In this document: piece by piece, positions 1 to 12,482 of the stretch
How the letters are laid out: the number at the start of each line of letters is the position of its first letter
Position numbering within the stretch: position 1 is the stretch's first letter
Origin: Pseudo-nitzschia pungens
Taxonomy: Eukaryota; Bacillariophyta; Bacillariophyceae; Bacillariales; Bacillariaceae
Length of the DNA stretch: 64,000 bases
Reading direction: 5' to 3'
Assembly: GCA_037355855.1 (NCBI GenBank)
Contig: CM074764.1
Coordinates: 1,178,001-1,242,000 of the forward strand
Notes under the pieces: model-generated
What the model was told of the DNA's origin: nothing
The model's input: only the letters and a program-made list of their open reading frames with translations
Database searches by the model: none
Translations under genes and position numbers: made by a program

Positions 1-706
1 CCGGCTGTTCTGCTGGTCCCCAGAATCGAAACAGGGCTCGAATGGCTTCTCCCATGCCTGTAGATGGAGAATGTGCTTTGAACCAGGTTGTAACTCCTTC
101 TGGAAGAAAAGTTACAGTGTCACCAGCGAATTGGGTTTGGTTGGCACATTTTGGAGTGCTTGGTTGCTTTCGCTTGTGACGCTGGCGCCGGCTGTTCTGC
201 TGGTCCCCAGAATCGAAACAGGGCTCGAATGGCTTCTCCCATGCCTGTAGATGGAGAATGTGCTTTGAACCAGGTTGTAACTCCTTCTGGAAGAAAAGTT
301 ACAGTGTCACCAGCGAATTGGGTTTTGTTGGCACATTTTGGAGTGCTTGGTTGCTTTCGCTTGTGATGCTGGCGCCGGCTGTTCTGCTGGTCCCCAGAAT
401 CGAAACAGGGCTCGAATGGCTTCTCCCATGCCTGTAGATGGAGAATGTGCTTTGAACCAGGTTGTAACTCCCTCTGGAAGAAAAGTTACAGTGTCACCAG
501 CGAATTGGGTTTGGTTGGCACATTTTGGAGTACTACTAGTGCCTGTTGCTTTCGCTTGTGACGCTGGCGCCGGCTGTTCTGCTGGTCCCCAGAATCGAAA
601 CAGGGCTCGAATGGCTTCTCCCATGCCTGTAGATGGAGAATGTGCTTTGAACCAGGTTGTAACTCCTTCTGGAAGAAAAGTTACAGTGTCACCAGCGAAT
701 TGGGTT
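1..706. repeat. 187-bp tandem repeat array, about 3.8 copies
   Basis: The same block starts at 1, 188, 375 and 570 (spacings 187, 187, 195). The last spacing is longer because of an 8-bp insertion containing TACTACTAGT. Copies differ at only a few bases, and the array runs off the left edge of the window. Each copy encodes a peptide with VTPSGRKVTVSPANW on the plus strand, but 187 is not a multiple of three, so the frame shifts between most copies. I do not recognise the peptide. It may be a fragment of a gene caught in a tandem duplication. Confidence 0.9.
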
Positions 707-1509
707 CTGATCACCAAAGTTCACAAATTTTGGATGAGTACTACTACTACTACTAGTGCCTGCTGCTGTTGCATATGACCAGCTATGGCTTTCCTGCCAC
801 TCCCATTCCTGCTATGAACAGTTACCATCAGAGGATGGGGTGGGCTAGTGCTAGCAAGGATGATGTCAACAGTGGAGTTCTTCATTATTATTGTTCTTCA
901 TTATTATTAGTAGCAATTAGTAGTAAAAAAAATTTCCCAAAAAAAATTTCGCCTGCGGCGCCATCAACCCCCCCTTCCCCCCCCATTCTTGGGGGGGTGG
1001 GGGAGCTACGCTCCCCCTTAGGGGGCTGCGCCCCCTTTGCTTTCGTTTTGCGAAATTTCGTTTTGCCCTTTAATAACAAAACGAAAAAACTGCGAAATTT
1101 CGTTTTGCTCTCAAAAAACAAAACGTGCCCAATCGCTAGTATTTTGCTCTCGCAAATCACTGTATTAAATCACTGTATTTTGCTCCTCGCTCGCAAATCA
1201 CTTTATTTTCACTGTGTATCCTCGCAGAATCACTCTTTTTGTGCTCCGCTCACTATTTTCTTCAGGAATAACACAAATCACTGCTGTTTCGATTCGCAAT
1301 CCGACTTATTTTGAGTAGAGTTGCTTTATTGCACTCCGTCTTGAGAACGAATAGAACCCGCCCTACGGTAGGCTCTTTTGCTCATTGTATTTTAGTCCGA
1401 ATAACCTCCTTGAAGTGGTACAAGAAGGAATACCGATTGGTAAACACTTCAACACGGTCAAGTTCTTGGTTTTCGCGTCGAGGATTAAGAAAAGAACGTC
1501 AGTGTTCTT
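707..1509. other. Gene-free spacer with two G/C-rich hairpins
   Basis: No convincing gene. It holds poly-C/poly-G tracts around 968-1003 and two adjacent perfect hairpins: GGGGGAGC-TAC-GCTCCCCC at 999-1017 and AGGGGGC-TGC-GCCCCCT at 1020-1036. Short repeats of a GCGAAATTTCGTTTTGC type follow at about 1040-1125. The open frames here are unremarkable. Confidence 0.6.
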
Positions 1510-2166
1510 CAGCAACCCTACTATGATTCATCCCAAACCCCGATTGATTCAGCAACCCTACTATGATTCATCGCAAACCCCGATCGATTCAGCAACCCTA
1601 CTACGATTCATCCCAAACCCCGATCGATTCAGCAACCCTACTACGATTCACCCCAAACCCCGATCGATTCAGCAACCCTACTATGATTCACCCCAAACCC
1701 CGATCGATTCAGCAACCCTACTATGATTCATCCCAAACCCCGATCGATTCAGCAACCCTACTACGATTCATCCCAAACCCCGATCGATTCAGCAACCCTA
1801 CTACGATTTTTCCAAACCCCAACCCCGATCGATTCAGCAACCCTACTATGATTCATCCCAAACCCCGATCGATTCAGCAACCCTACTACGATTCATCCCA
1901 AACCCCGATCGATTCAGCAACCCTACTACGATTTTTCCAAACCCCAACCCCGATCGATTCAGCAACCCTACTACGATTCATCCCAAACCCCGATCGATTC
2001 AGCAACCCTACTACGATTCATCCCAAACCCCGATCGATTCAGCAACCCTACTACGATTCATCCCAAACCCCGATCAATTCAGCAACCCTACTACGATTCA
2101 TCCCAAACCCCGATCAATTCAGCAACCCTACTATGATGCATCCCAAACCCCGATCGATTCAGCAAC
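1510..2166. repeat. 40-bp satellite, array A (about 16 units)
   Basis: The unit carries CAGCAACCCTACTACGATTC followed by ATCCCAAACCCCGATCGATT, repeated head to tail with a few variants (TTTTTCCAAACCCCAACCCC replaces the middle in two units). Forty bases is not a multiple of three and the unit has no stop codon, so all three plus-strand frames stay open. The array ends exactly where the left terminal inverted repeat at 2167 begins. The same satellite resumes at 17631 in the same orientation. Confidence 0.95.
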
Positions 2167-2190
2167 CGTCCGAAAACTGGTTCGCGACCC
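2167..2190. repeat. Left terminal inverted repeat (24 bp)
   Basis: Exact inverse complement of 17607-17630. Inside it, TCGCGA occurs at about 2182, 2214, 2264, 2283 and 2529. Such subterminal repeats are typical of transposase-binding sites in DNA transposons; the binding role is inference. Confidence 0.75.
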
Positions 2191-2659
2191 CTCCCAAGAA
2201 TTTATTTAGGGGGGTCGCGATTTATTCCTGGCTCATTTTGACGTAGCTCAATTCCTAGCTCTCTCGCGATTCGCAACCTCAATCGCGACCCAGTAACTAC
2301 CTCAATTACGAAAATTATGAGAAAAAAAAATAAAATTCATACTCGACCCAAATTTTTTTTCAATCTGACTCATTATTACCGACCCTACCATCATTATATA
2401 TTATGAGACTGTTGCAGAAATTCACTCCCAAAAATTGATTTCTCATCCCGACACAAAGTATTTCCCATCACACCCCTCAAGAAATTCATCACAAAAATCA
2501 CAATTATTACACGAAGCCCAGGAATCGCGACCCCCATGAAAAAAAATTTTGAAACACTATGATGCAAAATATAAGTCTTTCTTTTGATAAATATTGATAT
2601 TGCTCTAATAATTGTTTATTCTCTGTTCAATTTTCTCACACACGCACACACAAATTTTG
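2191..2659. other. Left interior flank of the TIR segment, no gene seen
   Basis: AT-rich sequence with short A and T runs and scattered TCGCGA words. No open frame of interest and no recognisable motif. Confidence 0.5.
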
Positions 2660-2945
2660 GTTCGTTAAAAGAGGTCGTCGTCCTTGAAATCATCGTCGCT
2701 CTTCATTTCGATCGTCCTTGTCTTCGTCGTCCTTGAAGTCGTCGTTGCTTCTCGCTTCGATCGTCTTCGTCCTCCCTGAAGTCGCCGTTGCTCTTCGCTC
2801 CAAATTGCCTTCCTCTTCGTCGTCCTCCCTGAAATCGTCGTCCTCTCTGAAATTGTCGTTGCTCTTCGCTTCGATTGTCTTCGTCGTCCTCTCTGAAATC
2901 GTCGTTGCTCTTCGCTTCGATCGTCGTCGTCGTCCATATTTGTCT
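2660..2945 (-). repeat. GACGA/TTCAAGGAC-rich degenerate repeat, left copy
   Basis: Degenerate units of roughly 36-45 bp. On the minus strand they read as CGACGATTTCA-GAGAGGACGACGA-like blocks alternating with GATCGAAGCGAAGAGCAAC. The same units appear in opposite orientation at 15060-15400, so the two stretches form an inverted pair inside the TIR-bounded segment. Both strands carry open frames rich in D, R, E and S; these are low-complexity by-products. Confidence 0.75.
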
Positions 2946-2959
2946 TGTGATCGCAATAT

Positions 2960-3330
2960 GTGTCAGTTGCCCCGTCGCATCATTTTTCGCATCATTTTTC
3001 AGTTGCCCTGTCGCATTACTAAAGTTGATTCTTCCCTATCAGTAGCAAGCAGGCAACTCAATTCAGAATTAGAACAATTGAAATCCATTATCAATACCCC
3101 AGATCTTGATGTGCTTCACTCACCGTTGCATTATATTTCATTTGCCGTTGCATCCTATTTCATCAGCAGTTGCGGTCGCCTCCCTATCAGGAGCAAGCAG
3201 GCAAGTCAATGATGCACAGTTAGACAAATCAAAATCCATGATTAAGTAATACCTCCTCCAACCTTGATGTGGTTCACTTACCATTTCCATCTCATTATAT
3301 TTCAGTTGCCGTCTTTCTTGTTCCATTTCG
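2960..3330 (+). repeat. Degenerate relative of the 197-bp satellite
   Basis: Contains TTTCAGTTGCC-GTCGCAT words, CCCTATCAG-AGCAAGCAGGCAA and ATCTTGATG-GTTCACTCACC, all of which occur on the complementary strand of the 197-bp array at 21424-22600. It is much more diverged and lies in the opposite orientation to that array. Confidence 0.65.
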
Positions 3331-3654
3331 ACCCCAAATTATGTGAAGTAAGATTTACGACACATGCATTTTCTGTCATGCATTTATTTGCTGAGAATTG
3401 ATTTCTTCTACATGATAGCAGTAGAGTTACTACTAGTAGTATGTACCGTACTGAAGTAATAGTAGAAACCAGTAGAAACCTGATGGTGGTATCATTGCGC
3501 GCCACCTAAACCATAGAGAGCCAGCCCCGCTGCGCCATAATTTTGGACTACCTCTTATGTACTACTACCTACGCACTGCAGTAGTATGTAGCAGCAGTGT
3601 ATAACTGTGGTACTACTACTACAAGCAGCAAGAATAGTACTACCTCAGTGAATA

Positions 3655-4325
3655 TACCATCAAATCAAATATCTGAATGAATGTGGTCAATCTTTGTGTG
3701 ATTCCAATGTGAATATTTCTCATCCTATGCATGGGCAAGAGTATGCAAAAAGAAGTATTCAAAAATCACCTATAATTTGGGTGTCACCACTGAATAATTA
3801 ATATTTGGTCCACTACTGTAGAATTTACTAGAAAATACTGTAAAATCACATATCTGAATGAATCTGGCCAATAGTTGTGTGATTCCAGTGTGAATATTCC
3901 TCATCCTATGCATGGGCAAGAGTATGCAAAAAGAAGTATTCAAAAATCACCTATAATTTGGGTGTCACCACTGAATAATTAATATTTGGTCCACTACTGT
4001 GGAATTTACTAGAAAATACTGTAAAATCACATATCTGAATGAATCTGGCCAATAGTTGTGTGATTCCAGTGTGAATATTCCTCATCCTATGCATGGTCAA
4101 GAGTATGCAAAAAGAAGTATTCAAAAATCACCTATAATTTGGGTGTCACCACTGAATAATTAATATTTGGTCCACTTCTGGAAAATTCACTAGAAAAAAG
4201 TACCAAATCACATATCTGAATGAATGTGGCCAATCTTTGTGTGATTCCAGTGTGAATATACCTCATCCTATGCATGGGCAAGACTATTCAAAAAGAAGTA
4301 TTCAAAAATCACCTATAATTTGGGT
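3655..4325 (+). repeat. 181-bp satellite, left part of the interrupted array
   Basis: The landmark GTGTCACCACTGAATAATTA recurs at 3781, 3962 and 4143, a period of exactly 181 bp. The unit is AT-rich and includes CATATCTGAATGAAT, GTGATTCCAGTGTGAATAT and CATCCTATGCATGGGCAAGA. The array is broken at GGGT (4322-4325) by an LTR retrotransposon and resumes in phase at 13369. Confidence 0.95.
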
Positions 4326-5211
4326 TATGAAGATATTCGAGGTGGTGCTATGATCTGTGCTAGCAAGGCTCCTGTGTAGGAGAATGTACTGGGGCTACAG
4401 TCAGCAGCCTCCAGTAACTGACTAACAGGTGCTGAGCTGAATGCTAGAGCTGTGTGCTAATTGCTAGCATACAGGCTCAGCAACAGGCTTAGCAACAGGC
4501 TTAGCAACAGGCTTAGCAGCAGACCTATCCTGTCTAGTATTGCTAGCAGAGTTTACTAGGGTCGCCGCGTACGATTTGTACCAATCGTACGTACCCCGAG
4601 TAAAGCACCTTTTAGGTGTAGCTAAATGCTACAGGGTTAGGGTTGCTAATGCTACGAGATACTGAAAGATGCTAGCCTACCATGATACCATGCTAAGATA
4701 CGATGCTACCGCCGGGGTTGGGTCATTGGTGTAGAATGTGTACCATGACCGCATACCCGGCCCAAACAGTTACCCAACGCGCTAGCATAAGCGAGCTAGC
4801 GCTATCACACGATTCGATCTAATTAAGCGATACTCCGATACGGTACGCTACTCGTACGATACAGTACCAGAGCTACGGAAGCTCTGTTATTATACGAGTT
4901 AGCGAATCGATGTCACGATACGAGAGCTGAGCGCTTTGGCTCAGCTCCCTTTATTCACTCTTTCTTTTATGCTCTAAAATAAACACACCTATCATGCCCT
5001 CCTTTACGACCGATTCCGATGTACCTCTAGGGAAGTGCTTTGTATTGCTTGAGTGTATGCAATAGGCCTTGAACAGTCCACTGTAGACTCACGATTTGCC
5101 AGGACTTTACGTCTTATTATTGTTAAGGCTTTCCCCTATTTTTAGTACGCAGTACAAGATGTTTATCTACGATTAGACCCCGAAGACCGCTGACGAGCGG
5201 ATATCAACACA
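4326..5211 (+). repeat. 5' LTR (886 bp)
   Basis: Begins TATGAAGATATTCG and ends GATATCAACACA. It contains hairpin-forming stretches such as GAGCTGAGC-GCTTTG-GCTCAGCTC near 4924-4947 and AGAGCT-ACGGA-AGCTCT near 4870. Immediately downstream, GTTTATCAGACCC is a weak candidate primer-binding site, resembling the TATCAGA core used by many Copia elements. The boundaries could shift by one or two bases, because the shared sequence does not start strictly with TG. Confidence 0.93.
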
Positions 5212-6135
5212 GTTTATCAGACCCACCGCTCGACCCACTACGAACCGGGACGCCGGCTAGAGCGTGTGAAGAAACCCAGCTGGCTGATCACCACTGGCAT
5301 CCATGCCTACACTTGGATGTAAAACCTCAGCTGAAACTGGACCAGCAGCTGACATCGCGAGATCCCTGATGTTAATGGGGAGCCCTTCCCCAGCAAACGC
5401 GCAATACGACTGGAATCCGCACATCCACCTCTGCGGATCTATTGGTATTCAAATCCAGTAGCTGAGCGTCATGGTGGCTCCATGGAGGCTCAGTCCGGTG
5501 GGGAAGGAGCAGGACGTGGAGAAAGCAGCGTCCATGATTCCCTGTTATTTTACAGGATTCAAGGGGGACGCTTGCTTACTACGGATGGAACCAAACTGGA
5601 AAAAGAATTTTCGTGGAAGACAGACCACCACGTACTTCCCAGTGAAGACAGTGTCCAGCAGACCAAGGACATGACGTCAGGCCCATCCGAAACAATGAGG
5701 CGCAGACAACCTCACGGGGCGCAGACAACCTCGAACCTGCTATACCATCGATTTTGATTTTTAGCCAAGGGAATTTGGAATCAGACAAGCCAAGAACCCT
5801 GAGATCTGTCATATCTCAGAATCAAATCGATTGGTCCAGAGCAGAAAGACCGAATAGAATTCTTCTCTTTTGGTCGTAACCAACCATCGAATCGGAACCA
5901 TCGATGTGGATACCTTTCTTCGAAGACGTCGGCACGAAACTGTTGACACCAATGCTGACGTGATACGTGATACCTTTTTTCTTTTGGAATTGTCGAGTAC
6001 GGAACAATCGACGCGGACCATCGATTGGAGACAACTCCCGGACCTTCGATCGACAACTTGGATGGAGACAGTCCCCACCACAAAAGAATTTGGTTTAGAA
6101 ACTGAAGCAAGTTAGTTAATCAGAGCAAGACAACC

Positions 6136-7029
6136 ATGGCCAAGCAAACTAGAAGCCAAGCCGCCGCCGATGCAGCCGCCGCTGGAGGCGGCGCTGTCCC
6201 TGGAGGCGGCGCTGTCCCTGGAGGCGGCGCTGTCCCTGGAGTCGCTGGCGCCACCGTTGTTGGAGCGCTGCCCCCTGCCGGAGCGACTGGAGTTCCCCCT
6301 GTTGCTCCTACTGTATTTGGAGTCTCCAGGATCCAGCAAGAACCAAACCTCGACATCCAACCTCGATCTGAGATGGTCCTGATTGCTGTTGCTGAGGAAC
6401 TGAGAACAATGCGCAACGAGAACAAATGGGTGATGTCCTCTGAGAAATATGCCAAGAAAGCCATCGACGCGGTGGAAAAGGAGCTTGGCACCGAGCAATA
6501 TGGTTACAAGTACCTTCCGAACAAGGTGTCAACCCCGTTGACATCAGACTATCGACCTGAACTTGATGTAACCGCCGAACTGGATCCAAGCAAACAGAAT
6601 TTCTACCAAGGATTGATTGGCGTCTTGAGGTGGTTGTGTGAACTTGGGCGACTGGATCTGGCCATGCCTGTATCTCTTATGTCTAGATACTTAGCGCAAG
6701 CAAGAACAGGGCATTTGAATGAAGTATTGCACATGTTCGCTTATCTCAAGGCGCATGCCCGATCTAAATTGGTGTTTGATGAGACTAGCTTCCCTGATCG
6801 CGACTGGAGTGAATTCTACCCAGACGCCAATGAGATGTTGCCGCCAGATGCTTCTGAAATGCACAGGGCCCCTATCCTGTGGCTCAGCAAACGCCAGACC
6901 ACTGTCGAGACTTCAACCTTTGGATCTGAGATTGAGCAGGAGCAGGGGCACGGGCGGCAGCATCAGCAGCGGCATCAGCAGCGGCAGCAGCATCGGAGGA
7001 CCTGTATGTCTTATAGACAGCGAATCTGA
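6136..7029 (+). pseudogene. Gag-like start fused to Copia RT/RNase H fragment
   Basis: An open frame of 297 codons. Residues 1-90 are a low-complexity Ala/Gly/Pro-rich start (TRSQAAADAAAAGGG, then three GGGAVP repeats) of the kind seen at gag N-termini. From about residue 95 the sequence switches to the C-terminal part of Copia reverse transcriptase: YRPELDVTAELD, IGVLRWLCELGRLDLAMP, then GHLNEVLHMFAYLK. It runs into a piece of the RNase H region, ILWLSKRQTTVETSTFGSE. Protease, integrase and the RT catalytic core (the YVDD-type motif) are missing, so this is a deletion fusion. The end degenerates into a CAG/CGG-rich stretch. Assignment rests on remembered diatom Copia sequences and is secure at family level only. 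Confidence 0.8.
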
Positions 7030-8960
7030 GTGTCTATGACGTTTGACGGCCGAAAGGCCTGTATGTTTGCAAGTATTTGCAAAAAGTATCCCTGAAACCA
7101 CCAGTATCCTCAACAAGAAGCTTATCTTTGCTCGTGACAGAAGAAAAGGTGTCATCGGTAGTGCCCGACGACTGATCTACAAGAAAGATTGCCTTACGAG
7201 CGGACACCCAAACCAGAACCCTGACGGATCGTCTCCCCTGAAACATTGCTCTGTAACACTGATCCAGTATGCCCGCATGGATTGATGTATTCCAAGAGAT
7301 CGACAGCAACGTATCGATAGCCAACCCCATAGCAACGAATCGATAGCAGCAGACGCTGGACGCGATTCAGCAGACGCTAGACGCGAAGATTCGCAGCAGA
7401 CGCTAGATGCAGCGTTAAAATTGATCCTCTCTCCCTGAAGAACAGCGGGGACAACGATGTTTATGCCTGTCCTTGCGGCGAAAGAGCAGTAGCAGCAACA
7501 AGAGGACAACATCGATGCCCTGACAGGAGAGAAGCCTACAGCAGCTAAAAGGATTGGCGAGAGCAAGGGAACAAGCGCAGCACGGACCCGCAGCGCATTG
7601 TTAGTAGACAAGGCGCATTGAATTGAAGGCGATCTAACGTAAGGAGCAATGTGACGCTCACAGCGCTCGTGACTTACAAGAATAGAGGATACAGAGTGGT
7701 AGATATGACGATGACTGATACAAGATATGACCAAGTGCAGCATGCTATGAGCGACAGCAATGACGCTCGTTGATAGACCTGCTACGAAGTACTCTGTTAG
7801 GAGTGTAACGCGATCGATCCATTTCAGCACCGGTATATCAAACTGTACCAGCACGATCTGCAACGCCTGCAGAAAGCAACTACGAGTTGGATAGTCGTGC
7901 AGATACGACAGATGCTAGTTGCAGATGCTAGTTGCAACATGATTTTAATGGAAGACATGGAAGACCAAGTTACCTCCCAAGTGGATGTTCATTCCCTCTC
8001 TTCAGAATATGAACCAGTGAAGAACGTTCCGATCGACATTCGCCACTGCCTATACGAATTCAAATGGAAAGGTTTGGTTGATTCCTATCCATGAGGCTTT
8101 ACCTTTCGGGGACAGGCTACGGCACAGCTTGATTTGCATATTAAGCTTCTGCTTAATGGTGGTGTTTCCTACTTCCCCTCCAGGTGCCCCATGAAAGAGG
8201 AAATCCGGACATGCTCCCATGTAATTGCTACAAGGGACGCATCCTGGAATCCAGCAAGCCCGAAATTTCAGCAAGCTGAATCAGCAATTGTGGACGTGTG
8301 ACCATGCGGTTGCTACACGGGAAGCACCCGGGTTGGATCCTGATTCGACCAAGTTTGTTCCTGCCGTTCAGCAATAGCGGCAACAACAGACCAGGGTTAA
8401 TACCCCAACAGGCAATGTGCCTACAGCAAGAATCGGACCTATACCGATTGAGACCCCTGCCCCGACACGCAATATGCCTACAGCAGGAATCGGACATCCA
8501 ATATGACCCTGATTGAAGACCAAGTCGTCAGTCATGATTGAAGACCAAGTCGTCAGTCACGTCGATGTTCACCCTTTTTCGCCTGAGCTCGAACCTATCA
8601 AGAATATTCCTATCGGAACCTGTGTTACCGCCTACACAGCGCCCGACGGGAAAGTTTGGATCGAACACACGGTCCAATTTAGTCCCCATTTGTACGCCAA
8701 GCCTCTTCGGAGCGACGAGCTGATCCTACCACCGCATGATTCCTATGAGAAGTACAAGCTGTGGAGTCTCCAGCAACTTTGTAACCGCCGTGATCTGACC
8801 CCATGTGCGATTGCATCTGACTCCCGTCTGAATGCGCGGCTACCTTCTCTCTTTTCGGGCGATTCCTTGAAGACTTGCGGGGACGATGTAGACGTGGATT
8901 CAGTACCAAGTCTTACAATCAACGCCCTGCATACTCCTTTGTACGAGCGCGTCTACACTG

Positions 8961-9650
8961 ATGGACGCGAGCGATTTGAATTGGATTCCCGCTGTAGGGA
9001 GCCTGATTATCCCGTCTGCCTTGTCATCCGTTTACAAGCATGTTCGATGGGACGATGCAGTCGAACCAGTCGATCCCGAGCTCGACACTATCGCCAGACG
9101 AGCCAAGTGGGGTCCGACGATTGACACCGAACGATACTGCAAGATCGACTCCGACCGTCTGTCCAATATTTGGGATGTATCTCCGAGAAAGGCTGCGGAT
9201 ACCCTTCGAGTCACGACCCAGAAAGGCTTCCGCAACCCAATGCATCCCCTTGTCCGCCGATTGCCAACGCAGAGCTTCAGAAACAAGCGCATCGCGGCTG
9301 GCAAATGGTATACCGACACCTGGATGGCAAAGGTCCCGAGCATCATGCGACAAGATTCAGCCGCCCAAGTCTTCAGCAAAGGTAAGGGCTATGATGAGTA
9401 ACAAGCGTATGAGGGACTTAAGATTTTCATCCACAATGTTGGGATCCCTGAGCATTTGATATCCGATGGTGCCCGAGAGCAAGGAGCTCCTGGGACTTAC
9501 AAGACGCCATGGAATAAGGTAGTCAGCAAAAACCATATCCACCAGACTTTAATCCAGCCACGATGTCCCTTCCAGAACGCCGTTCGAGACGGTACATGGG
9601 TACGTGCCAGACATATCTCTGTACCAAGCCCATGAATGGTATGATTTCGT
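8961..9650 (+). pseudogene. Copia integrase core with an in-frame stop
   Basis: One frame carries LSNIWDVSPRKAADTLRVTT, then YTDTWMAK (first catalytic Asp region), then AQVFSKGKGYDE followed by a TAA at 9399. The same frame continues beyond the stop with IFIHNVGIPEHLISDGAREQ (second catalytic Asp region) and the NHIHQTLIQPRCPFQN block. The segment that should carry the third acidic residue (the NRAE-type motif) is lost just after that. A nonsense codon plus a missing catalytic glutamate makes a working integrase very unlikely. Confidence 0.85.
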
Positions 9651-9802
9651 CTATTGGGTTGACCTCTCTGATGGGACCGAGAAGCTGGGACGTTGGCTTG
9701 ACCCGTGCGGTGATAGATTCGGAGGTGGAGACGCCAATGGATTCTGAACAAGACGGCCATGCCTGTAAGCACTAACACAGTCCGCGCTGTCACTGAAGAA
9801 GA

Positions 9803-10252
9803 ATGGCATACGATGTCAAGCGCTATATGGACTCATTTGACCAAGCAGTGGAATCCAAGATCGGGGACAAGGTTGAGGATAACGACGCAAAGTTCCAAGC
9901 AACCTACCCTGATACCCCTGCGGAGTTATTTGAAGGACACCAAGAAAGATGGGAGCTCGCAGAGCCGGAAGCTTCCATTCCAGATGTTGACGATCTCATA
10001 CCTGATGGGTATGACTATGATGAGTATATTGGTAACAATGCGATGATCCAGAAGGGCGACGAACGACTACGGTGTGTTGTGAAGAATCGCTCTGCTGATC
10101 TTAATGGCAATCCGATTGGCAAGAGGAATGATAACCCTATCTTTGATACCCGAATGTATGACTTGCAGCTCCCTGATGGTACGGTGGAGCAGTACACTGC
10201 AAATATCATTGCTGGGAGCGTGTTCAGTTCTACCAAGGAGCCCTCAGTATAA
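9803..10252 (+). pseudogene. Copia spacer region between integrase and RT
   Basis: An open frame of 149 codons with the acidic stretch IPDGYDYDEYIGN, then a segment resembling the variable region upstream of diatom Copia RT: KNRSADLNGNPIGKRNDNP, FDTRMYDLQLPDGTVEQYTA. In intact elements this precedes the RT; here RT sequence lies 3 kb upstream instead. It has no known catalytic role. Confidence 0.7.
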
Positions 10253-11407
10253 GGACGTTCAAGGAATGCACAGCAGGGATGTGTGGTCTCTGTTAGAGGT
10301 GGAGCGCCGACGCTACAGCAAAGCATGCGTACGCTCATATGATTGGGGCCGCCGCAAGTGAACTAAACAGTGATTGAGTACGAGCCTTGCAAGAAACAAG
10401 CCTGTATATGTGGAATGATACCGATACGGGGACATGCTGTCCCTGTTACAGGTTGAATACTAGTAGGCTGAACAATGGAAGCGCAACGGAATTGCTTGCA
10501 ACATGAAAGATAGCGGCGTTGCGCACAGAACAGACGATTACAAGCAGCATCGAAGTTGACACGAGACGGGCAGCTAGTCGAGCGCATGGTAAATCTGCCC
10601 GTATTAACTTCGAGCGGCGTTGCGCAGAGCACAAGATTCGCCTCGTGTAGCACTACAGGTAATGCCTAGCCAAGTGGTGTTAGGCGATCCTCCAGTTACG
10701 AGGACACACTGTACGGAACCGCGACCGAGTTGCATGTAACAGAAGACTACGAACATCAACAGCGACGGCGCGTGTTCCTCGTATGTACGTTGAACTGTAC
10801 GAAGACCTAGCAGTTGGTGCTACAACGTTGACGCTGATTGCCACGGCTGATTGAATGTATTTCAGTTACTCTACGGTTGACGCTGATGCCAATTGCCACG
10901 ATCGATTGAACGTATTGATCGAATGTATCGATTGACACTAATTGCTACGACCGATTGAATGCATCGATCGAGGACTATCCAATTCAGTCCAACGCAAGGA
11001 CAGAACGATTCAGCCCAGAGACCAGTACTGAAATTGTGACATCGAAATTGTTATGTTCGATACTATGAGTACAGAACTGCCGTTCCGGGGACAACCAAAC
11101 GATTCAACCGGTCGTCCTGTTACACGAGCAGCGTGGTTTTGAATACATGATCTACGAACCTATACGATCTACGAATCAGGAGCTGCTGTTCCGACGACAG
11201 TATTACAGAAGCCGACAGGGTCTGCTGTTCGAAAGACAGTATGACAGGGCAAGCAGCATGATTCGAATTGCCGCATGATTTGGATTGATGCTAAGAAGTG
11301 ACAAGCGATCCCATGCAGACTATTGGAATAGTTCCGTGTCGGAGAGCTTGCTCACGATCGAACGAATGAACGAGTTGCAGGAGCAGCTCCCAGAATGAAC
11401 AACTGAA

Positions 11408-11839
11408 ATGAAGAAACGATTTATAATAGGAGACCGAGTGGAACAGTGGCAGTTATACTGTTCCGGGGACAGCTTATTCACGAACCATGTCCAAGAATTA
11501 ACAACGACCAAGTTCGGGGACCAGTATGGTCCAACAGCAACCAGTTCGGGGACCGGTATGGTCCAGATGAACTGGGAGCTCCGGATGATGGGTGTGCCTA
11601 TACAAGGATCTACCAATGTATTATGTGACAACGAGTCTGTTGTTAAGAACACTACCAGGCCCGAGAGTCCATGCAACAAGAAGCACAACAGTGTTGCCTA
11701 CCACAAGGCGCGCGAGTCTATTGCTGCTGGAACAATTCGGATTGCAAAAGAGCCTGGCGAGACCAATATTGCTGACCTATTCACGAAGTTACTGAATGGT
11801 CCAGCCCTGAAAGACCATTGCGCTCGATGCATGTGGTAA
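11408..11839 (+). pseudogene. Copia RNase H C-terminal half
   Basis: The frame contains WELRMMGVPIQGSTNVLCDN (with the RNase H Asp), then NKKHNSVAYHKARE and ETNIADLFTKLL. These are the hallmark end motifs of Copia polyproteins (KHI/HNSV-x-YH and NxADxxTK). The N-terminal part of the domain is absent here; a piece of it sits near 6870-6950. The first 40 residues are not recognisably Copia. Confidence 0.85.
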
Positions 11840-12482
11840 AAATTGCTCCAGCTACATTATTTGAGGTACTTTTATCTCTGGCAAGCAGCGTGGACGCGAT
11901 CTGGTATTTCAATGGTCCCGGGGACCATAACTTCGATTTTCGGATTTCGATTACGAGTTCTTCGATCGTTATGATTTCGATTCCGTTTTTTTTGGAAGCA
12001 GTCGATTTCGATATTGATTACGGTTTACAGCAGGTTACAAGATCCGGATGCAACCTCTGTCCGAACGCTTCGCTCCGATATTCGATTTCGATTCGACCTT
12101 TGATCCTATGTTATATGTTATATTGGGAGTCTCCGGTACACCGGTTCCGGGGACTATAAACTTGAAAGACAATAGGCTGATTGATTGATCTCCTCGTACG
12201 TGTCGAGGAGTGGAACCAAGGGCAAAACGTCCTATGGTCCGCCCCCCTCCTTTTTTTTTGAACTATGAATCAGCCGGGCCTCTGATAGAAGAACTGCAAT
12301 ATTTGGTGCAGTTTGATCTCTGACAAGTTATATGGAAGCATCCCTGAATTCTGTTATGATCCATCCAAGTGTCCTGGTACAACAAGCAAGAGTATTGGTG
12401 TCCTCCTGGGAGTATCTGTTTCCGGGGACTGGTATAGTTGCTCAGTTGCTCATACAGGACCACTGGCATGAATCACGGGGAC

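Noticed and set aside
1385..2246. Open frames across the 40-bp satellite
   Set aside because: Forty bases without a stop gives open frames in every phase; the same is true of the second array.
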